DNA of 44,224 bases from a virus, in IMG/VR virus record IMGVR_UViG_3300045110_000101, positions 1 to 44,224 of that record. One strand, 5' to 3'. Below, piece by piece: positions 26,792 through 35,445 of this stretch. The notes under the pieces are model-generated. The model was not told where the DNA came from. It saw nothing but the letters and a program-made list of their open reading frames with translations, and ran no database searches. The position numbers were made by a program, and so were the translations under genes. Each line of letters begins with the position of its first letter. Position 1 is the first letter of the stretch.

Positions 26792-28525
26792 GTGCCCCGC
26801 ACGAGCGCCCATGATCGGGCGGTGGCACGGCTCATCGAGGAGATTCGCCTCCTCAACGTGAAGGAAGCGGCGTGGTCGGAGCCGAAGGCGCTGATAGCCG
26901 AGATCGACGCTTTCGACCCGACCACACTGGAGCACTTCCAGTTCACGATGTTCCCGAGCACGGATGATCCGTTTTGGTACGGACAGGTGCCTCGGGCACA
27001 GGATGGTTGGCTCTTCCAGTCGGCGGTGGTGGACTGGCTTCTCGGCGTAGAGAACCCTCTGTTTCACTTGCTGGAGTCGTGGTCGCCCAACTGGCGCTTC
27101 GACACCGATGCTCGTGTATTCCTGATCCTCAAGGCACGGCAGCTTGGCATCACCTGGGTAGCTATGGCTATCGAGCTATGGCACCTCTTGTTTCGCCCCG
27201 GCTCTCACTGTGTCGCGTACTCGTACAACGAGGAGCAGTCGAAGAAGTTGATCGGGCGTGCATGGCTGATGTTCAACTCGCTCCCGGCGTCCCTGCGTGA
27301 CCACGTTGAGGTTCTAACGCCCTCGCGTCATGATGAGCCGTCAGAGTGGATCAGGGTGAAGCACAAGGACTCGGGGCTGATCTCGACCATTCAGTCGCTC
27401 CCTGCGACGAAGAAGGCTGGACACGGTGACACGATCACCTTCGGCCTGATGGACGAGGCTGCGTACCAGGACTACTGTAAGCAGATTTACACCGCCTGTC
27501 TTCCGGCCACCTCACGCGGTAACGCTCGCGTCGTCGTCGTCTCCACCGCCAACGGTGTCGGCAACCCCGAGACGGAAGAGGGAAACTTCTTCTCTGTGCT
27601 CTACCAGACGCAGAAGACGAGGGGTATCTCCTTCGCGTTCCTGCCCTGGAACGCCGAGCCGACACGCGACGAGAAGTGGTACGCCGATCACGCGATGAAG
27701 CTCGGTGAGGTGGACAGGAACCGGCAGTACCCACGCACAGAACACGACGCCTTCATGCTCTCGGGTCAGTTGTTCTTCGACCGCGACTCGCTTGAGTTCT
27801 ACCGCAAGAGTGTACGTCGTTGCACCTTCGCCGGACAGTTTGTGCAGAAGGGCGTTAGGACGCTTGACTTCATGCGCCTGCGCGATGGGGCCATCGAGGT
27901 GTGGGAGCAGCCCATCGAGGGGCGCAAGTACGGCATCGCAGTCGATACCTCTACGGGACGCGGGAACGACTACACCTGTATGGGCGTGATCGACTTGGAA
28001 ACGGGCGCACTCGTGGCAGAGTTCCATGCGAAGGTAGACCCCACCAGGGCGCACCTCCAGGCCGTCGGACTCGGCAAGTGGTACAACAACGCCAAGATCG
28101 CCGTGGAGCGTCAGGGAGGCTACGGTGAAGCCCTCATTACGCTCCTGCGAGAAGGCTCGCGGGGAATCCCGCCCTATGGCAACTTGTACCGTCACACGAC
28201 GGCCACGAGGGGCAACAAGCCCATGTCGCAGGAGTACGGGATGCCGATGGGCAACAACGTCCGTCCGGGCATCGTGAACGGCCTGTACGACTGGCTCAAG
28301 CAGCGGTACTTCCCCTGGGTAGGCGCGGGCATGATGGAGGAGCTAGGGCAGTTCGTCTACAAGGAGACGGGCACCTCGCCCGCCGCGATGGAGGGATGTA
28401 ACGACGACCGGGTGATGATGCTCGGGATCGCCGTGGAACTTTTCCGGCAGTACGGCCAAGCGCCGTCGAAGCCGAAGCGCAAGCACAAGCAGCAGTACCA
28501 GGCCCATCCAAGTCGAGGAGTGTGA
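26792..28525 (+). CDS. terL: Terminase large subunit
   Basis: 577 residues from GTG 26792 with a weak CAGG site. ATPase motifs: Walker A variant KARQLGIT (about 114-121), Walker B ending FGLMDEA (DE at 221-222) and coupling motif STANG (about 251). The nuclease part has the acidic residues AVDTSTGRGND near residue 385, the ERQGGYG segment, and the C-terminal CNDDRVM near 536. This motor cuts concatemeric DNA and drives it into the procapsid through the portal encoded two genes downstream. Confidence 0.93.
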   Translation: MPRTSAHDRAVARLIEEIRLLNVKEAAWSEPKALIAEIDAFDPTTLEHFQFTMFPSTDDPFWYGQVPRAQDGWLFQSAVVDWLLGVENPLFHLLESWSPNWRFDTDARVFLILKARQLGITWVAMAIELWHLLFRPGSHCVAYSYNEEQSKKLIGRAWLMFNSLPASLRDHVEVLTPSRHDEPSEWIRVKHKDSGLISTIQSLPATKKAGHGDTITFGLMDEAAYQDYCKQIYTACLPATSRGNARVVVVSTANGVGNPETEEGNFFSVLYQTQKTRGISFAFLPWNAEPTRDEKWYADHAMKLGEVDRNRQYPRTEHDAFMLSGQLFFDRDSLEFYRKSVRRCTFAGQFVQKGVRTLDFMRLRDGAIEVWEQPIEGRKYGIAVDTSTGRGNDYTCMGVIDLETGALVAEFHAKVDPTRAHLQAVGLGKWYNNAKIAVERQGGYGEALITLLREGSRGIPPYGNLYRHTTATRGNKPMSQEYGMPMGNNVRPGIVNGLYDWLKQRYFPWVGAGMMEELGQFVYKETGTSPAAMEGCNDDRVMMLGIAVELFRQYGQAPSKPKRKHKQQYQAHPSRGV

Positions 28526-28528
28526 CCA

Positions 28529-28870
28529 ATGTCCAGCATGATTCCGCAGCCCCCGCCCTCGATTCAGATCGGCGGCGGCGGCCCTCCGCAGGCAGGAGAC
28601 AAGCCTTCACCTATCGGAAGCGGCAACGATCCTGACGCGCAGAACGTCACCGAACTTCTCCGCAAGGCGATGGAGCTTGTCACACAGGCCGCGACCGCCG
28701 AGAAGGACGATATCGACGCGAACGCCATTCACAAGATCGCCGTCGCTATCTCCGGTCAGATCGCCGCAGAGCAGAAGCTCAACGACGACGTGATGGGCGC
28801 AGGCCCAGGCGTCAAGATGATCCGCAAGACCGCGCCTGCGGCTGGAGGCTCGGGCGGCGGCGGGTACTAA
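28529..28870 (+). CDS. Hypothetical Gly/Pro-rich protein, 113 residues
   Basis: Between terminase and portal genes. The N-terminus is low complexity (QPPPSIQIGGGGPP). The middle is one helical domain (VTELLRKAMELVTQAATAEKDDIDANAIHKIAVAISGQIAAEQ), and the end is Gly-rich. A head-assembly accessory is likely by position only. Confidence 0.6.
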   Translation: MSSMIPQPPPSIQIGGGGPPQAGDKPSPIGSGNDPDAQNVTELLRKAMELVTQAATAEKDDIDANAIHKIAVAISGQIAAEQKLNDDVMGAGPGVKMIRKTAPAAGGSGGGGY

Positions 28871-28873
28871 GTC

Positions 28874-30802
28874 TTGGCAGCGCAGACCGAAAGCGAGATG
28901 ATCTCCGAGGTTCTAGTTCACCTCGAAGAAGACCTCGGTCATCACGAGACGTTCAAGCGTCTCTATGAGAAGCGCGAGCGGGCGTACCGTGGGGTGAAGG
29001 AGCGGATTCAACGCGAGAAGTGGAACCACACCTATCGCCCGCCCTACGCCTTCAACCTGCTTGAGACGGTCGTGTCTTCGCAGACGGAGATGGGACTCAA
29101 GTTCGACGTGCGCCCGTCTCCTCATTCCGTTTCTTCGCCGGACGAAGCTGCGCACATGCTGATGATGGCGGACGATGTTTCTGACCTCCTGCGCCACGAG
29201 CATCGCATCGACAAGATGGACTCGAAGCAGCGTCCGCTCTTCCTGTGTGACGGCATCGGGGGCTTCGGAGTAGGAAAATCGTACTGGAACTACACGACCG
29301 GAGCGGTGCGCAGGCAGGCCGTGCAGGAGACGCCGATCTACGGGCCGAACGACGAAGTGATAGGAACAGTCCCGACCATCGTGGAGATCGAGGAGCAGGG
29401 CATCCTGCGCGATCACAGCACGACGGAAGTGGTTGATCCCCGAGACTTCATATGGCATCAGGCAGCAACGAACCTTGACCCGCGAGCGCCCGGTGGCGCA
29501 CAGCACGTCTCGCATCGTTGTTGGTACTCCTTCGAGCAGTTGAAGATGCTTGAGAAGACGGGGCTTGTGTCGAACATCGACAAGCTCAAAGAGTCTCGCG
29601 ACATGACCGACCAGTACCAGGATCGGAACACGGAAGTGTTCAACGTCAATCGTGCGAAGGACATGATTGAGGTGATCGAGTATTGGTGGTTCGAGGACGG
29701 CGATATCTATTATTGTTGGCTCGCGAACAAGCAGCAACTCATCTTGCCGAAGACGAAAGACCCCTACTGGCACAGCGGGTATCCGTTCTTCATGGTTTCC
29801 TCGATGCCGCAGCCGTTCTCGATGTACGGAACGAGCACCATCGAGTTGATTCAAGACTTGCAGGACATTCTGTGGGAGCTTGGCAACCAGCGCCTTGACA
29901 ACGTTGAGCTAATCAACAACGCCATCACGCTGATTCGCTCCGACGTGGACGACCCCGACGCCTACCAGCACTTCCCTGGCGCTCGGTGGGAGGTGGACGA
30001 CACCTCTCAGGTGGAGTGGTTGCAGCCCCCATACCAGATCGCTGAGATCAGCATCGCCGCTGAGAACACGATCAAGCAAGACCTCCAGACCGTGACAAGT
30101 GCAGCACCGCTGGCGGGCGGTCAGGACAACGGTGTAGGCAACTCAACCGCAACCGGCGCGAGCATCATTATGAACGCCGCGCAACAACAACTCGCTACGC
30201 GCAAGCATCAGGCGCAGTTCGGGCTTGCGGACGAAGCCAACATGCGTCTCAAGAACTGCCAGCAGTTCCTCGATGGCAAGAGGCTCGTGCAAGTGCTTGG
30301 CCCCGAAGGCGCGACCGTGTTCAAGAGCATCGACGTGCTCGCGATCCAGGGCGAATACCTGCTCGAACTCACTCCGATGGGCGAGTCGGAGATGCGTCAG
30401 GAGCGCCGCGCAGAGGCGACACAGTTCTCGCAACTGATGATCGGGTTCGCCCCGATTGCCGCCGCTGCGGGCAAGCCGCTCGACGTGGAAGCAGTTATCA
30501 AGTGGTTCGCGAAGAAGTGGGATATCGAGTACCCCGAGCAGTTCTTCGCCGCGCCACAGAACGCACCGGCCGCGATGGGCGCGCAACAGGCGCTAGGCGG
30601 CGAAGGATCAGGCGCTCCCGGCCCGCCCGGTGGAGCACCTGGGGCCGGGGCACCTCCCGGCACCGGCCCGAATCTCGGCGTCACCTCCTCAACGGCGGTG
30701 GACGCCAGCAAGCCGAGCGCGACAGGCGGCATGAGTATGTCGCCCTCCGTGTTCCTACAACGAGCGCAGGCCCTCTCGGGCGGCTCTAGAGGCGGTGGTT
30801 AG
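28874..30802 (+). CDS. Portal protein
   Basis: 642 residues from TTG 28874. Typical portal text appears: an N-terminal helix (HHETFKRLYEKRERAYRGV), YAFNLLETVVSSQTEMG, the ISIAAENTIKQDLQTVTSA stem region and MRLKNCQQFLDG, with a C-terminal Gly/Pro-rich tail (GAPGPPGGAPGAGAPPG). Its position after the terminase and before capsid genes confirms the call. The portal ring is the DNA entry and exit channel and the tail-attachment site. Its length and helical C-terminal part resemble portals of P22-like podoviruses. Confidence 0.88.
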   Translation: MAAQTESEMISEVLVHLEEDLGHHETFKRLYEKRERAYRGVKERIQREKWNHTYRPPYAFNLLETVVSSQTEMGLKFDVRPSPHSVSSPDEAAHMLMMADDVSDLLRHEHRIDKMDSKQRPLFLCDGIGGFGVGKSYWNYTTGAVRRQAVQETPIYGPNDEVIGTVPTIVEIEEQGILRDHSTTEVVDPRDFIWHQAATNLDPRAPGGAQHVSHRCWYSFEQLKMLEKTGLVSNIDKLKESRDMTDQYQDRNTEVFNVNRAKDMIEVIEYWWFEDGDIYYCWLANKQQLILPKTKDPYWHSGYPFFMVSSMPQPFSMYGTSTIELIQDLQDILWELGNQRLDNVELINNAITLIRSDVDDPDAYQHFPGARWEVDDTSQVEWLQPPYQIAEISIAAENTIKQDLQTVTSAAPLAGGQDNGVGNSTATGASIIMNAAQQQLATRKHQAQFGLADEANMRLKNCQQFLDGKRLVQVLGPEGATVFKSIDVLAIQGEYLLELTPMGESEMRQERRAEATQFSQLMIGFAPIAAAAGKPLDVEAVIKWFAKKWDIEYPEQFFAAPQNAPAAMGAQQALGGEGSGAPGPPGGAPGAGAPPGTGPNLGVTSSTAVDASKPSATGGMSMSPSVFLQRAQALSGGSRGGG

Positions 30803-30804
30803 GG

Positions 30805-31158
30805 TTGCAGGAACTTGAGCGCGTAGACGCGATTGTAGAGCGTCTTGCGAAGAACCCTCGCGTACAGCAGATCGTTGCTGACGCCCGTATTTTCGATGAG
30901 CTTCGGATGCACCCCGGTTGGCAACGTCTCTACGAGATGGTGCGCAACGATCAGGAACGGGTGTACGCGAAGATCAGCAAGCGAGTCCTGGGGCCAGAGA
31001 AGAACTGGCCAACACCCGCAGAGGTGGCCTACTACCGAGGCTTCTACCAGGGAGCCATCTTCGTGTTGTCACACCCCGAGCACGCGGAGCGCAATCTCGA
31101 ACAGGCGGCGAAGGCAGCTTGGACGATGTATGGGGATGAATCGAACGAGGAGGACTGA
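30805..31158 (+). CDS. Hypothetical protein in head module, 117 residues
   Basis: TTG start 2 bases after the portal stop. Helical (LERVDAIVERLAKNPRVQQIVAD, YEMVRNDQERVYAKISKRV) with an aromatic segment (VAYYRGFYQGAIFVL). The acidic end (GDESNEED) adjoins the scaffold-like gene. Unrecognised; probably a head assembly factor. Confidence 0.65.
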   Translation: MQELERVDAIVERLAKNPRVQQIVADARIFDELRMHPGWQRLYEMVRNDQERVYAKISKRVLGPEKNWPTPAEVAYYRGFYQGAIFVLSHPEHAERNLEQAAKAAWTMYGDESNEED

Positions 31159-31161
31159 TCC

Positions 31162-32343
31162 GTGGCAGATGTTCGTGATGGTCTTTCGATTGGCGGGGAT
31201 GAGGGTCTTGACCCTAACGACCCACGCGACTTCGAGAAGATCATGGAGGGCCTGGGAGTACCGAAGGAAGACGGCGAGGGAGAGAGTCCTTCGACCGACA
31301 TTCGCTCAGGTCTGACCACCGCCGAGCCTGGGCAGGCTCGGGAGCCTGCGACCGGCAAGTTCGTTGCCGCCGAGTCGAAGACACCTCCCGCAGATGCTCC
31401 AGACACCTCACAGGTGTCCGATGACGAACAGCAAGACCCCGAGGTTGCAGCTTTCCTCGCGAAGTACAACAACGACCCCGCAGCCGCGCTCAAGGCGGCA
31501 GCCGGACTCACGAGCGTCGTGGGTCGGCAGGGGCAAGAGCTTGGCTCGACACGCGAAGAGCTTGCCGAGCTACGGGGGCGACTGAACCAGATGGCGGCGG
31601 CACCAGCCGCTCCGCAGGTTCTCGTCCCACAAGAGCAGGTTGACACACAGGCGGGTGAACTGATCTCCACCGAGGGATACTTCAATGCTGCAACACGGGC
31701 AGCGAACCTCGCGGTGCAGACCGGCGACGAACGCCTGTACCAGTCAATCCGCGAGACGTGGGCACTCGACCAGCCGGGTGCTGCGATGGACTTCAATACC
31801 GACTTCCGAATGTGGCAACGCGATCAAGCGAACGCGGCGGCGGCGGCGGCGAATCCAGCGCAGCCCGAAGACTGGATGGTTCAGGCCCGCCAGCAGGCGC
31901 AAGTCACCGGCATCGAGACTTCCCTCTCCACCGCCTTGAGCGGATACTCGGAAGAGGACACGAAGCTCATCTCGTCTCACTTCGAGGCGGCGATGCAGTC
32001 GATGCCGCCGAACGTACTGGCGATGGTCGGTTCGTCCGACCCCGAGGCGCGAGACGCAGGCGTACAGCTTGTCGTGGATCGCGCTACTCTTCTGGCAACG
32101 AAGACGCCTGCGCCCGCAGAGGGTGACAAGACCGTCGTCGTGCCCGACCCGGTGGTTGCCAAGTCCGTGCAGCGCAAGCTCGCGGGTGCCGCAGTCGCCA
32201 CAGGCGCGTTGAGGCCCGCAGCGGCCAAGACCGCTCAGACCACAGAAAGCCGCGAGGACGCTATCAAGGAGTTCAAGCGGCAGATCGTGGAAGCCGAGAC
32301 GACCAACGTCTCGTCGGGCCTTACCTACGGCCCTCAACGCTAG
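31162..32343 (+). CDS. Putative scaffold protein
   Basis: 393 residues from GTG 31162. The N-terminus is acidic and disordered-looking (DDGLSIGGDEGLDPND-like region, then GEGESPSTD); a coiled coil follows (QGQELGSTREELAELRGRLNQM), then helical Ala/Gln-rich text and a basic C-terminal helix (EDAIKEFKRQIVEAET). This plan, and its location directly before the major capsid protein gene, match capsid scaffolds. No protease motif seen. Confidence 0.65.
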   Translation: MADVRDGLSIGGDEGLDPNDPRDFEKIMEGLGVPKEDGEGESPSTDIRSGLTTAEPGQAREPATGKFVAAESKTPPADAPDTSQVSDDEQQDPEVAAFLAKYNNDPAAALKAAAGLTSVVGRQGQELGSTREELAELRGRLNQMAAAPAAPQVLVPQEQVDTQAGELISTEGYFNAATRAANLAVQTGDERLYQSIRETWALDQPGAAMDFNTDFRMWQRDQANAAAAAANPAQPEDWMVQARQQAQVTGIETSLSTALSGYSEEDTKLISSHFEAAMQSMPPNVLAMVGSSDPEARDAGVQLVVDRATLLATKTPAPAEGDKTVVVPDPVVAKSVQRKLAGAAVATGALRPAAAKTAQTTESREDAIKEFKRQIVEAETTNVSSGLTYGPQR

Positions 32344-32390
32344 ACCGACAGGGAGCGGACACGCCCAACGGCCCCGCCAGAACTTCCCGA

Positions 32391-32424
32391 GTCTGACCCG
32401 TTCCAACGAAACAAGGAGTCAGAC
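32391..32424 (+). promoter_or_regulatory. Leader hairpin around the capsid gene ribosome binding site
   Basis: GTCTGAC (32391-32397) and GTCAGAC (32418-32424) form a 7-pair stem ending at the capsid ATG, with a 20-base loop that contains the AAGGAG binding site. It may present or limit the site of the most abundant virion protein. Apart from this, the 81 bases before the gene hold nothing recognisable. Confidence 0.5.
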
Positions 32425-33588
32425 ATGGCCCTCAATACGATCTCGGGCGTGGAGGACGACAACACGATCCTCGCCAACGAGCGCGTCATTGACATGGACG
32501 ACGTGATCGCGTACCTCGATCCCGATACGTCGCAGTTCATGACGATGCTCATGCGCGTCTCACGGCGCGCTGCCGAGAGCACGAAAGTGGAGTGGCTGGA
32601 AGATGAACTCTTCCCGCGCCTCTCTTCCGTCTCCTCCGGTGGTGCTTCCGACGGCGCGACCATCACCGTCAATACGGGCGAAGGTGCATACTTCCGCTCG
32701 AACGACCTCGTGCGCAACGCTCACACGGGAGTGGCCTTCAAGGTCACGTCCGTCGCAGGCGATGTGCTCACGGTCGGGAACCACCTCGGTCGTGTCGCCT
32801 TTGCTGCACACACGGCGGCTGACCAACTGCTCATCATCGGGAACGCATCCCCGCAGGGTGCGACTCTCGGTACGCGTCTCATCACGAAGCGCGTGGCTCA
32901 GTTCAACTACACGGGCATCCAGCGCAACCCTTACGGGTTCACTCGGTCGCTCATGGCGAGTCGCCTCTACGGTGGCCCGGAGCCGATGAAGGAGCGCAAG
33001 AAGAAGGGCGTCGAGCACAAGCGCGCCATCGAGTACACGCTCTTTTGGGGCGTCCGCTCGTTGGACACGTCCGGTGCTCACCCCGTCGGTACTCCCGGTG
33101 GGATGTACGAGTATTGCGTCACCAACGTGCAGAACGCCGCTGGCGCTCTCACGAAGACGCTGCTCGACACCTACATGCGTGGGTTCCTCCAGCACCAGGG
33201 TGACCAGAACGGCGTGCTCTTCGTCTCGCCGGTCTTCTCGCAGGCGGTGTCCGGGTTCCTGCGTGACGTGTGGCAGCCGACGACGGTTGACACTCGGCTG
33301 TGGGGCGCGAAGGTCGATGGCTTCATCAGCGGTGCATACGGGTATCAAATCCCGGTCATCGTGAAGCGCGACTGGAACGACTTTTCCACGTCGAGCAACC
33401 AGTACGGCGGTTGGGCGTTCTACGTCAACATGGACAACATCCAGTTGAACGTACTGCGCGATACGGAACTCCTCAAGGATCGTCAGGCGAACGACGCTGA
33501 CTCCTACGACGAGGAGTACCTGACCGAGTACACGCTCAAGGTGCAGCAGGAGCGCACGCACGGCATCATAACCGGAGTAACTGGCTAG
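32425..33588 (+). CDS. Major capsid protein (SU10/DUF5309 type)
   Basis: 387 residues. The N-terminus (VIDMDDVIAYLDPDTSQFMTMLMRVS) and the body (FNYTGIQRNPYGFTRSLMASRLYGG, KKGVEHKRAIEYTLFWG) match the DUF5309/SU10 major capsid family of HK97-fold proteins. A conserved C-terminal block follows (AFYVNMDNIQLNVLRDTELLKD). These build the icosahedral shell. Its location after scaffold and portal fits the standard order. No N-terminal cleavage site can be read. Confidence 0.88.
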   Translation: MALNTISGVEDDNTILANERVIDMDDVIAYLDPDTSQFMTMLMRVSRRAAESTKVEWLEDELFPRLSSVSSGGASDGATITVNTGEGAYFRSNDLVRNAHTGVAFKVTSVAGDVLTVGNHLGRVAFAAHTAADQLLIIGNASPQGATLGTRLITKRVAQFNYTGIQRNPYGFTRSLMASRLYGGPEPMKERKKKGVEHKRAIEYTLFWGVRSLDTSGAHPVGTPGGMYEYCVTNVQNAAGALTKTLLDTYMRGFLQHQGDQNGVLFVSPVFSQAVSGFLRDVWQPTTVDTRLWGAKVDGFISGAYGYQIPVIVKRDWNDFSTSSNQYGGWAFYVNMDNIQLNVLRDTELLKDRQANDADSYDEEYLTEYTLKVQQERTHGIITGVTG

Positions 33589-33590
33589 CC

Positions 33591-33618
33591 GTGAGTATAT
33601 TCCCATACGTGCTATAGT
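33591..33618 (+). promoter_or_regulatory. Possible promoter of the HNH endonuclease gene
   Basis: TATAGT at 33613-33618 resembles a -10 box, with GTGAGT 16 bases upstream as a poor -35. Transcription would begin close to the ATG at 33625, so the message could be leaderless, consistent with no ribosome binding site. A private promoter is common for mobile endonuclease genes. Confidence 0.35.
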
Positions 33619-33624
33619 AGGCGC

Positions 33625-34158
33625 ATGGGAACACTACGGACATCCATTCCGGTGCAAGAAGCAGCCGAACGGCACGCGGCGGGGGAGTCTCTCAACTCTC
33701 TCGCCCGTGCCTACGGCACTACTGCTCCGACGGTGGCGAAGCATCTTCGCCTCGCAGGACACGAAGTACGCGCAAGGCACGAAGCGGTCATGCTCGCGAA
33801 TACGACACGCGAGTGGGGACCGAGCAAGGCTCAAGGTCAGGTCACGGCGAACCGCAAACTGCGAAGGCGGAAGCGGGACATCGTGCAGAAGTGGAAGACC
33901 GACAGGGGGTGTGCTCGCTGCGGCGAGAAACATCCCGCAGTTCTCGATCTTCACCATCGCGACCCCTCAACGAAGCACCACACGTTGCGCAAACAACAGC
34001 AACGTGATGGCTACCGCAAGGGCGGTAGCGGCAGAGGGTGGGTCTACATGAGCTTCCGCGATCTCGTTGCTGAACTGACGAAATGCACGGTGCTCTGCTC
34101 GAACTGCCATCGCATCATCGAGTGGGAGCAACGTCAAGCAGAAGGTGTCACCGGCTAG
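33625..34158 (+). CDS. Free-standing HNH homing endonuclease
   Basis: 177 residues. Residues 1-50 form a resolvase-like helix-turn-helix (SLNSLARAYGTTAPTVAKHLRLAG), and basic text follows (ANRKLRRRKRDIVQKWKTDRG). The C-terminal domain is HNH: CARCG...VLDLHHRDPSTK, later LVAELTKCTVLCSNCHRIIEWEQR, with the two C-x2-C zinc knuckles and the H-H pair of the family. It sits between the capsid and tail genes with poor operon coupling, the usual place for a mobile homing gene. It may have brought the tRNA-like structure downstream with it, but that is a guess. Confidence 0.85.
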   Translation: MGTLRTSIPVQEAAERHAAGESLNSLARAYGTTAPTVAKHLRLAGHEVRARHEAVMLANTTREWGPSKAQGQVTANRKLRRRKRDIVQKWKTDRGCARCGEKHPAVLDLHHRDPSTKHHTLRKQQQRDGYRKGGSGRGWVYMSFRDLVAELTKCTVLCSNCHRIIEWEQRQAEGVTG

Positions 34159-34176
34159 ATCGGCTGACGCAGGAGT

Positions 34177-34260
34177 GGGGCAGTAGCCCAAGCAGAGGCA
34201 GCCTGACAAGGGAAAGTCGGCGCAGAGCCGTAGTGCCGGTATCGAATCCGGCCTGCCCCT
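34177..34260 (+). tRNA. tRNA-like structure or degenerate tRNA
   Basis: GGGGCAG (34177-34183) pairs with CTGCCCC (34253-34259) as a 7-bp acceptor stem. GCCGG-TATCGAAT-CCGGC (34235-34252) makes a T arm just inside it. The loop has 8 bases instead of 7 (GGTATCGAATCC against the usual GGTTCGAATCC). AGCCCAAGCAGAGGCA looks like a D arm without the GG pair. The anticodon region (34201-34221) gives only a bulged stem with an AAGGGAAA loop lacking U33. The stem can be extended outward to GGAGT/ACTCC with one bulged T. It may be decayed, or a functional mimic. Confidence 0.5.
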
Positions 34261-34288
34261 ACTCCAACAAAGTCCACAAGGAGGATGA

Positions 34289-35425
34289 ATGACGGACTTC
34301 AAGATCGGCGCGTTCAACTTCACCGTCACCGAAGACCCACCTCCGGTGATTCCGCCGCCCGTGGTTTACGGAAACCCGACCTCGGGAGACTCACTCTCGA
34401 ACGTTGAAGTCGGCCGAAATGTAGGCCGAAAGGTGTCGTTTCGGTTTCGCGCAGATCGCACCGACGCGCTCGCCGCGATCCGTCTCTTCTTCAAGTCCGG
34501 GTCTGGCTACTCGGCAGGTACGGGTGGTTCGATCCTCGTGGAGTTGCAGACGAACACTCCGGGTGCTGACACGCCCTCGGGCACCGTGCTCGCCTCGCAC
34601 CTCATCACAGACCCGAACCCTGCCGCTTCGCAGATCGGTCGGCAGATCACGTTCGACGTGCCTGCGGGGCTTTTGGAGGGCAACCTCTATCATCTCGTAT
34701 TCACGAACCAGGACGCCGCTCCTGACCTGAACTACGTCTCTCTGAACACGCTCACGTCTACGACCTCGATCAGTCCGCGCAACGTGTACTGCTCCGATCA
34801 AGACCTCGCCGTGGTCGTATTCGACTCGAACCTCGCCGGTAGACGTTGGACGGTCAACGGGCGCATGACGCCGATCCTCGAACTGGACTACATGGGCGGA
34901 GGCAGGGTCGGCAACGGTCAGGTCAACATCGCGTCGTCCTCCGAGTTGAAGTCTCTCGGTGGATCGAATGAGGTGCGCGAAGTATTTACGCCTTCCGCTC
35001 CGGTCAGCGTGAGTAACATTCACCTCTGGCTTTACACACCGGCAGCGAACCCGACAGCGGTTCCTCCGGTCGTGGCGAACACGCAAGACCTGGAGGTGTA
35101 CGTGGAAGACAATGCGGGCGTTGTGCTCGCCGTCGCCCGTATCGCAGCTTCCCAGGTGCCCACAACGGCAGGATGGGTTTCCGCCCCGCTCTCGACGCCC
35201 CTGGGCTTCGTGTCGGGAGTGACCTACGTCCTGCACCTCCGCTCCTACAACGGGAGCAATACGGCCTTCAAGATATTCCCGACCCAGGACGGGTCGAGCA
35301 ACGGCTTCAACGCCGACAAGCAGTTCACGGACGGTCACGCGCAGTTCTCGACAGACCGGGGACTGACGTGGGCGGAATGGGTCGCCGGTCACACCGACCG
35401 CGATCTGATGTTCTACTTCTCGTAA
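34289..35425 (+). CDS. Virion protein with two beta-sandwich-like halves
   Basis: 378 residues; AAGGAGG precedes the ATG. Two halves each read as beta sandwiches with the pattern 'F-x-F-x-A...G-x-L-x-V-x-L-x-T...' (VSFRFRADRTDALAAIRLFF, GLLEGNLYHLVFTNQ; later HLWLYTPAANPTA, GFVSGVTYVLHLRSYNG). Such modules occur in phage head-decoration or tail proteins that bind glycans. Position after the capsid gene agrees with decoration or tail. The exact role is open. Confidence 0.6.
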   Translation: MTDFKIGAFNFTVTEDPPPVIPPPVVYGNPTSGDSLSNVEVGRNVGRKVSFRFRADRTDALAAIRLFFKSGSGYSAGTGGSILVELQTNTPGADTPSGTVLASHLITDPNPAASQIGRQITFDVPAGLLEGNLYHLVFTNQDAAPDLNYVSLNTLTSTTSISPRNVYCSDQDLAVVVFDSNLAGRRWTVNGRMTPILELDYMGGGRVGNGQVNIASSSELKSLGGSNEVREVFTPSAPVSVSNIHLWLYTPAANPTAVPPVVANTQDLEVYVEDNAGVVLAVARIAASQVPTTAGWVSAPLSTPLGFVSGVTYVLHLRSYNGSNTAFKIFPTQDGSSNGFNADKQFTDGHAQFSTDRGLTWAEWVAGHTDRDLMFYFS

Positions 35426-35445
35426 CCCACCAGGAGGACAGACAC

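Noticed and set aside
32560-33606. Long minus-strand reading frame opposite the capsid gene (348 residues)
   Set aside because: It is a GC-driven shadow of the capsid frame, with Arg/Val/His-rich text, no ribosome binding site and no recognisable motif. The same holds for 34391-35455, 28913-29854, 26212-26961 and 2759-3631.
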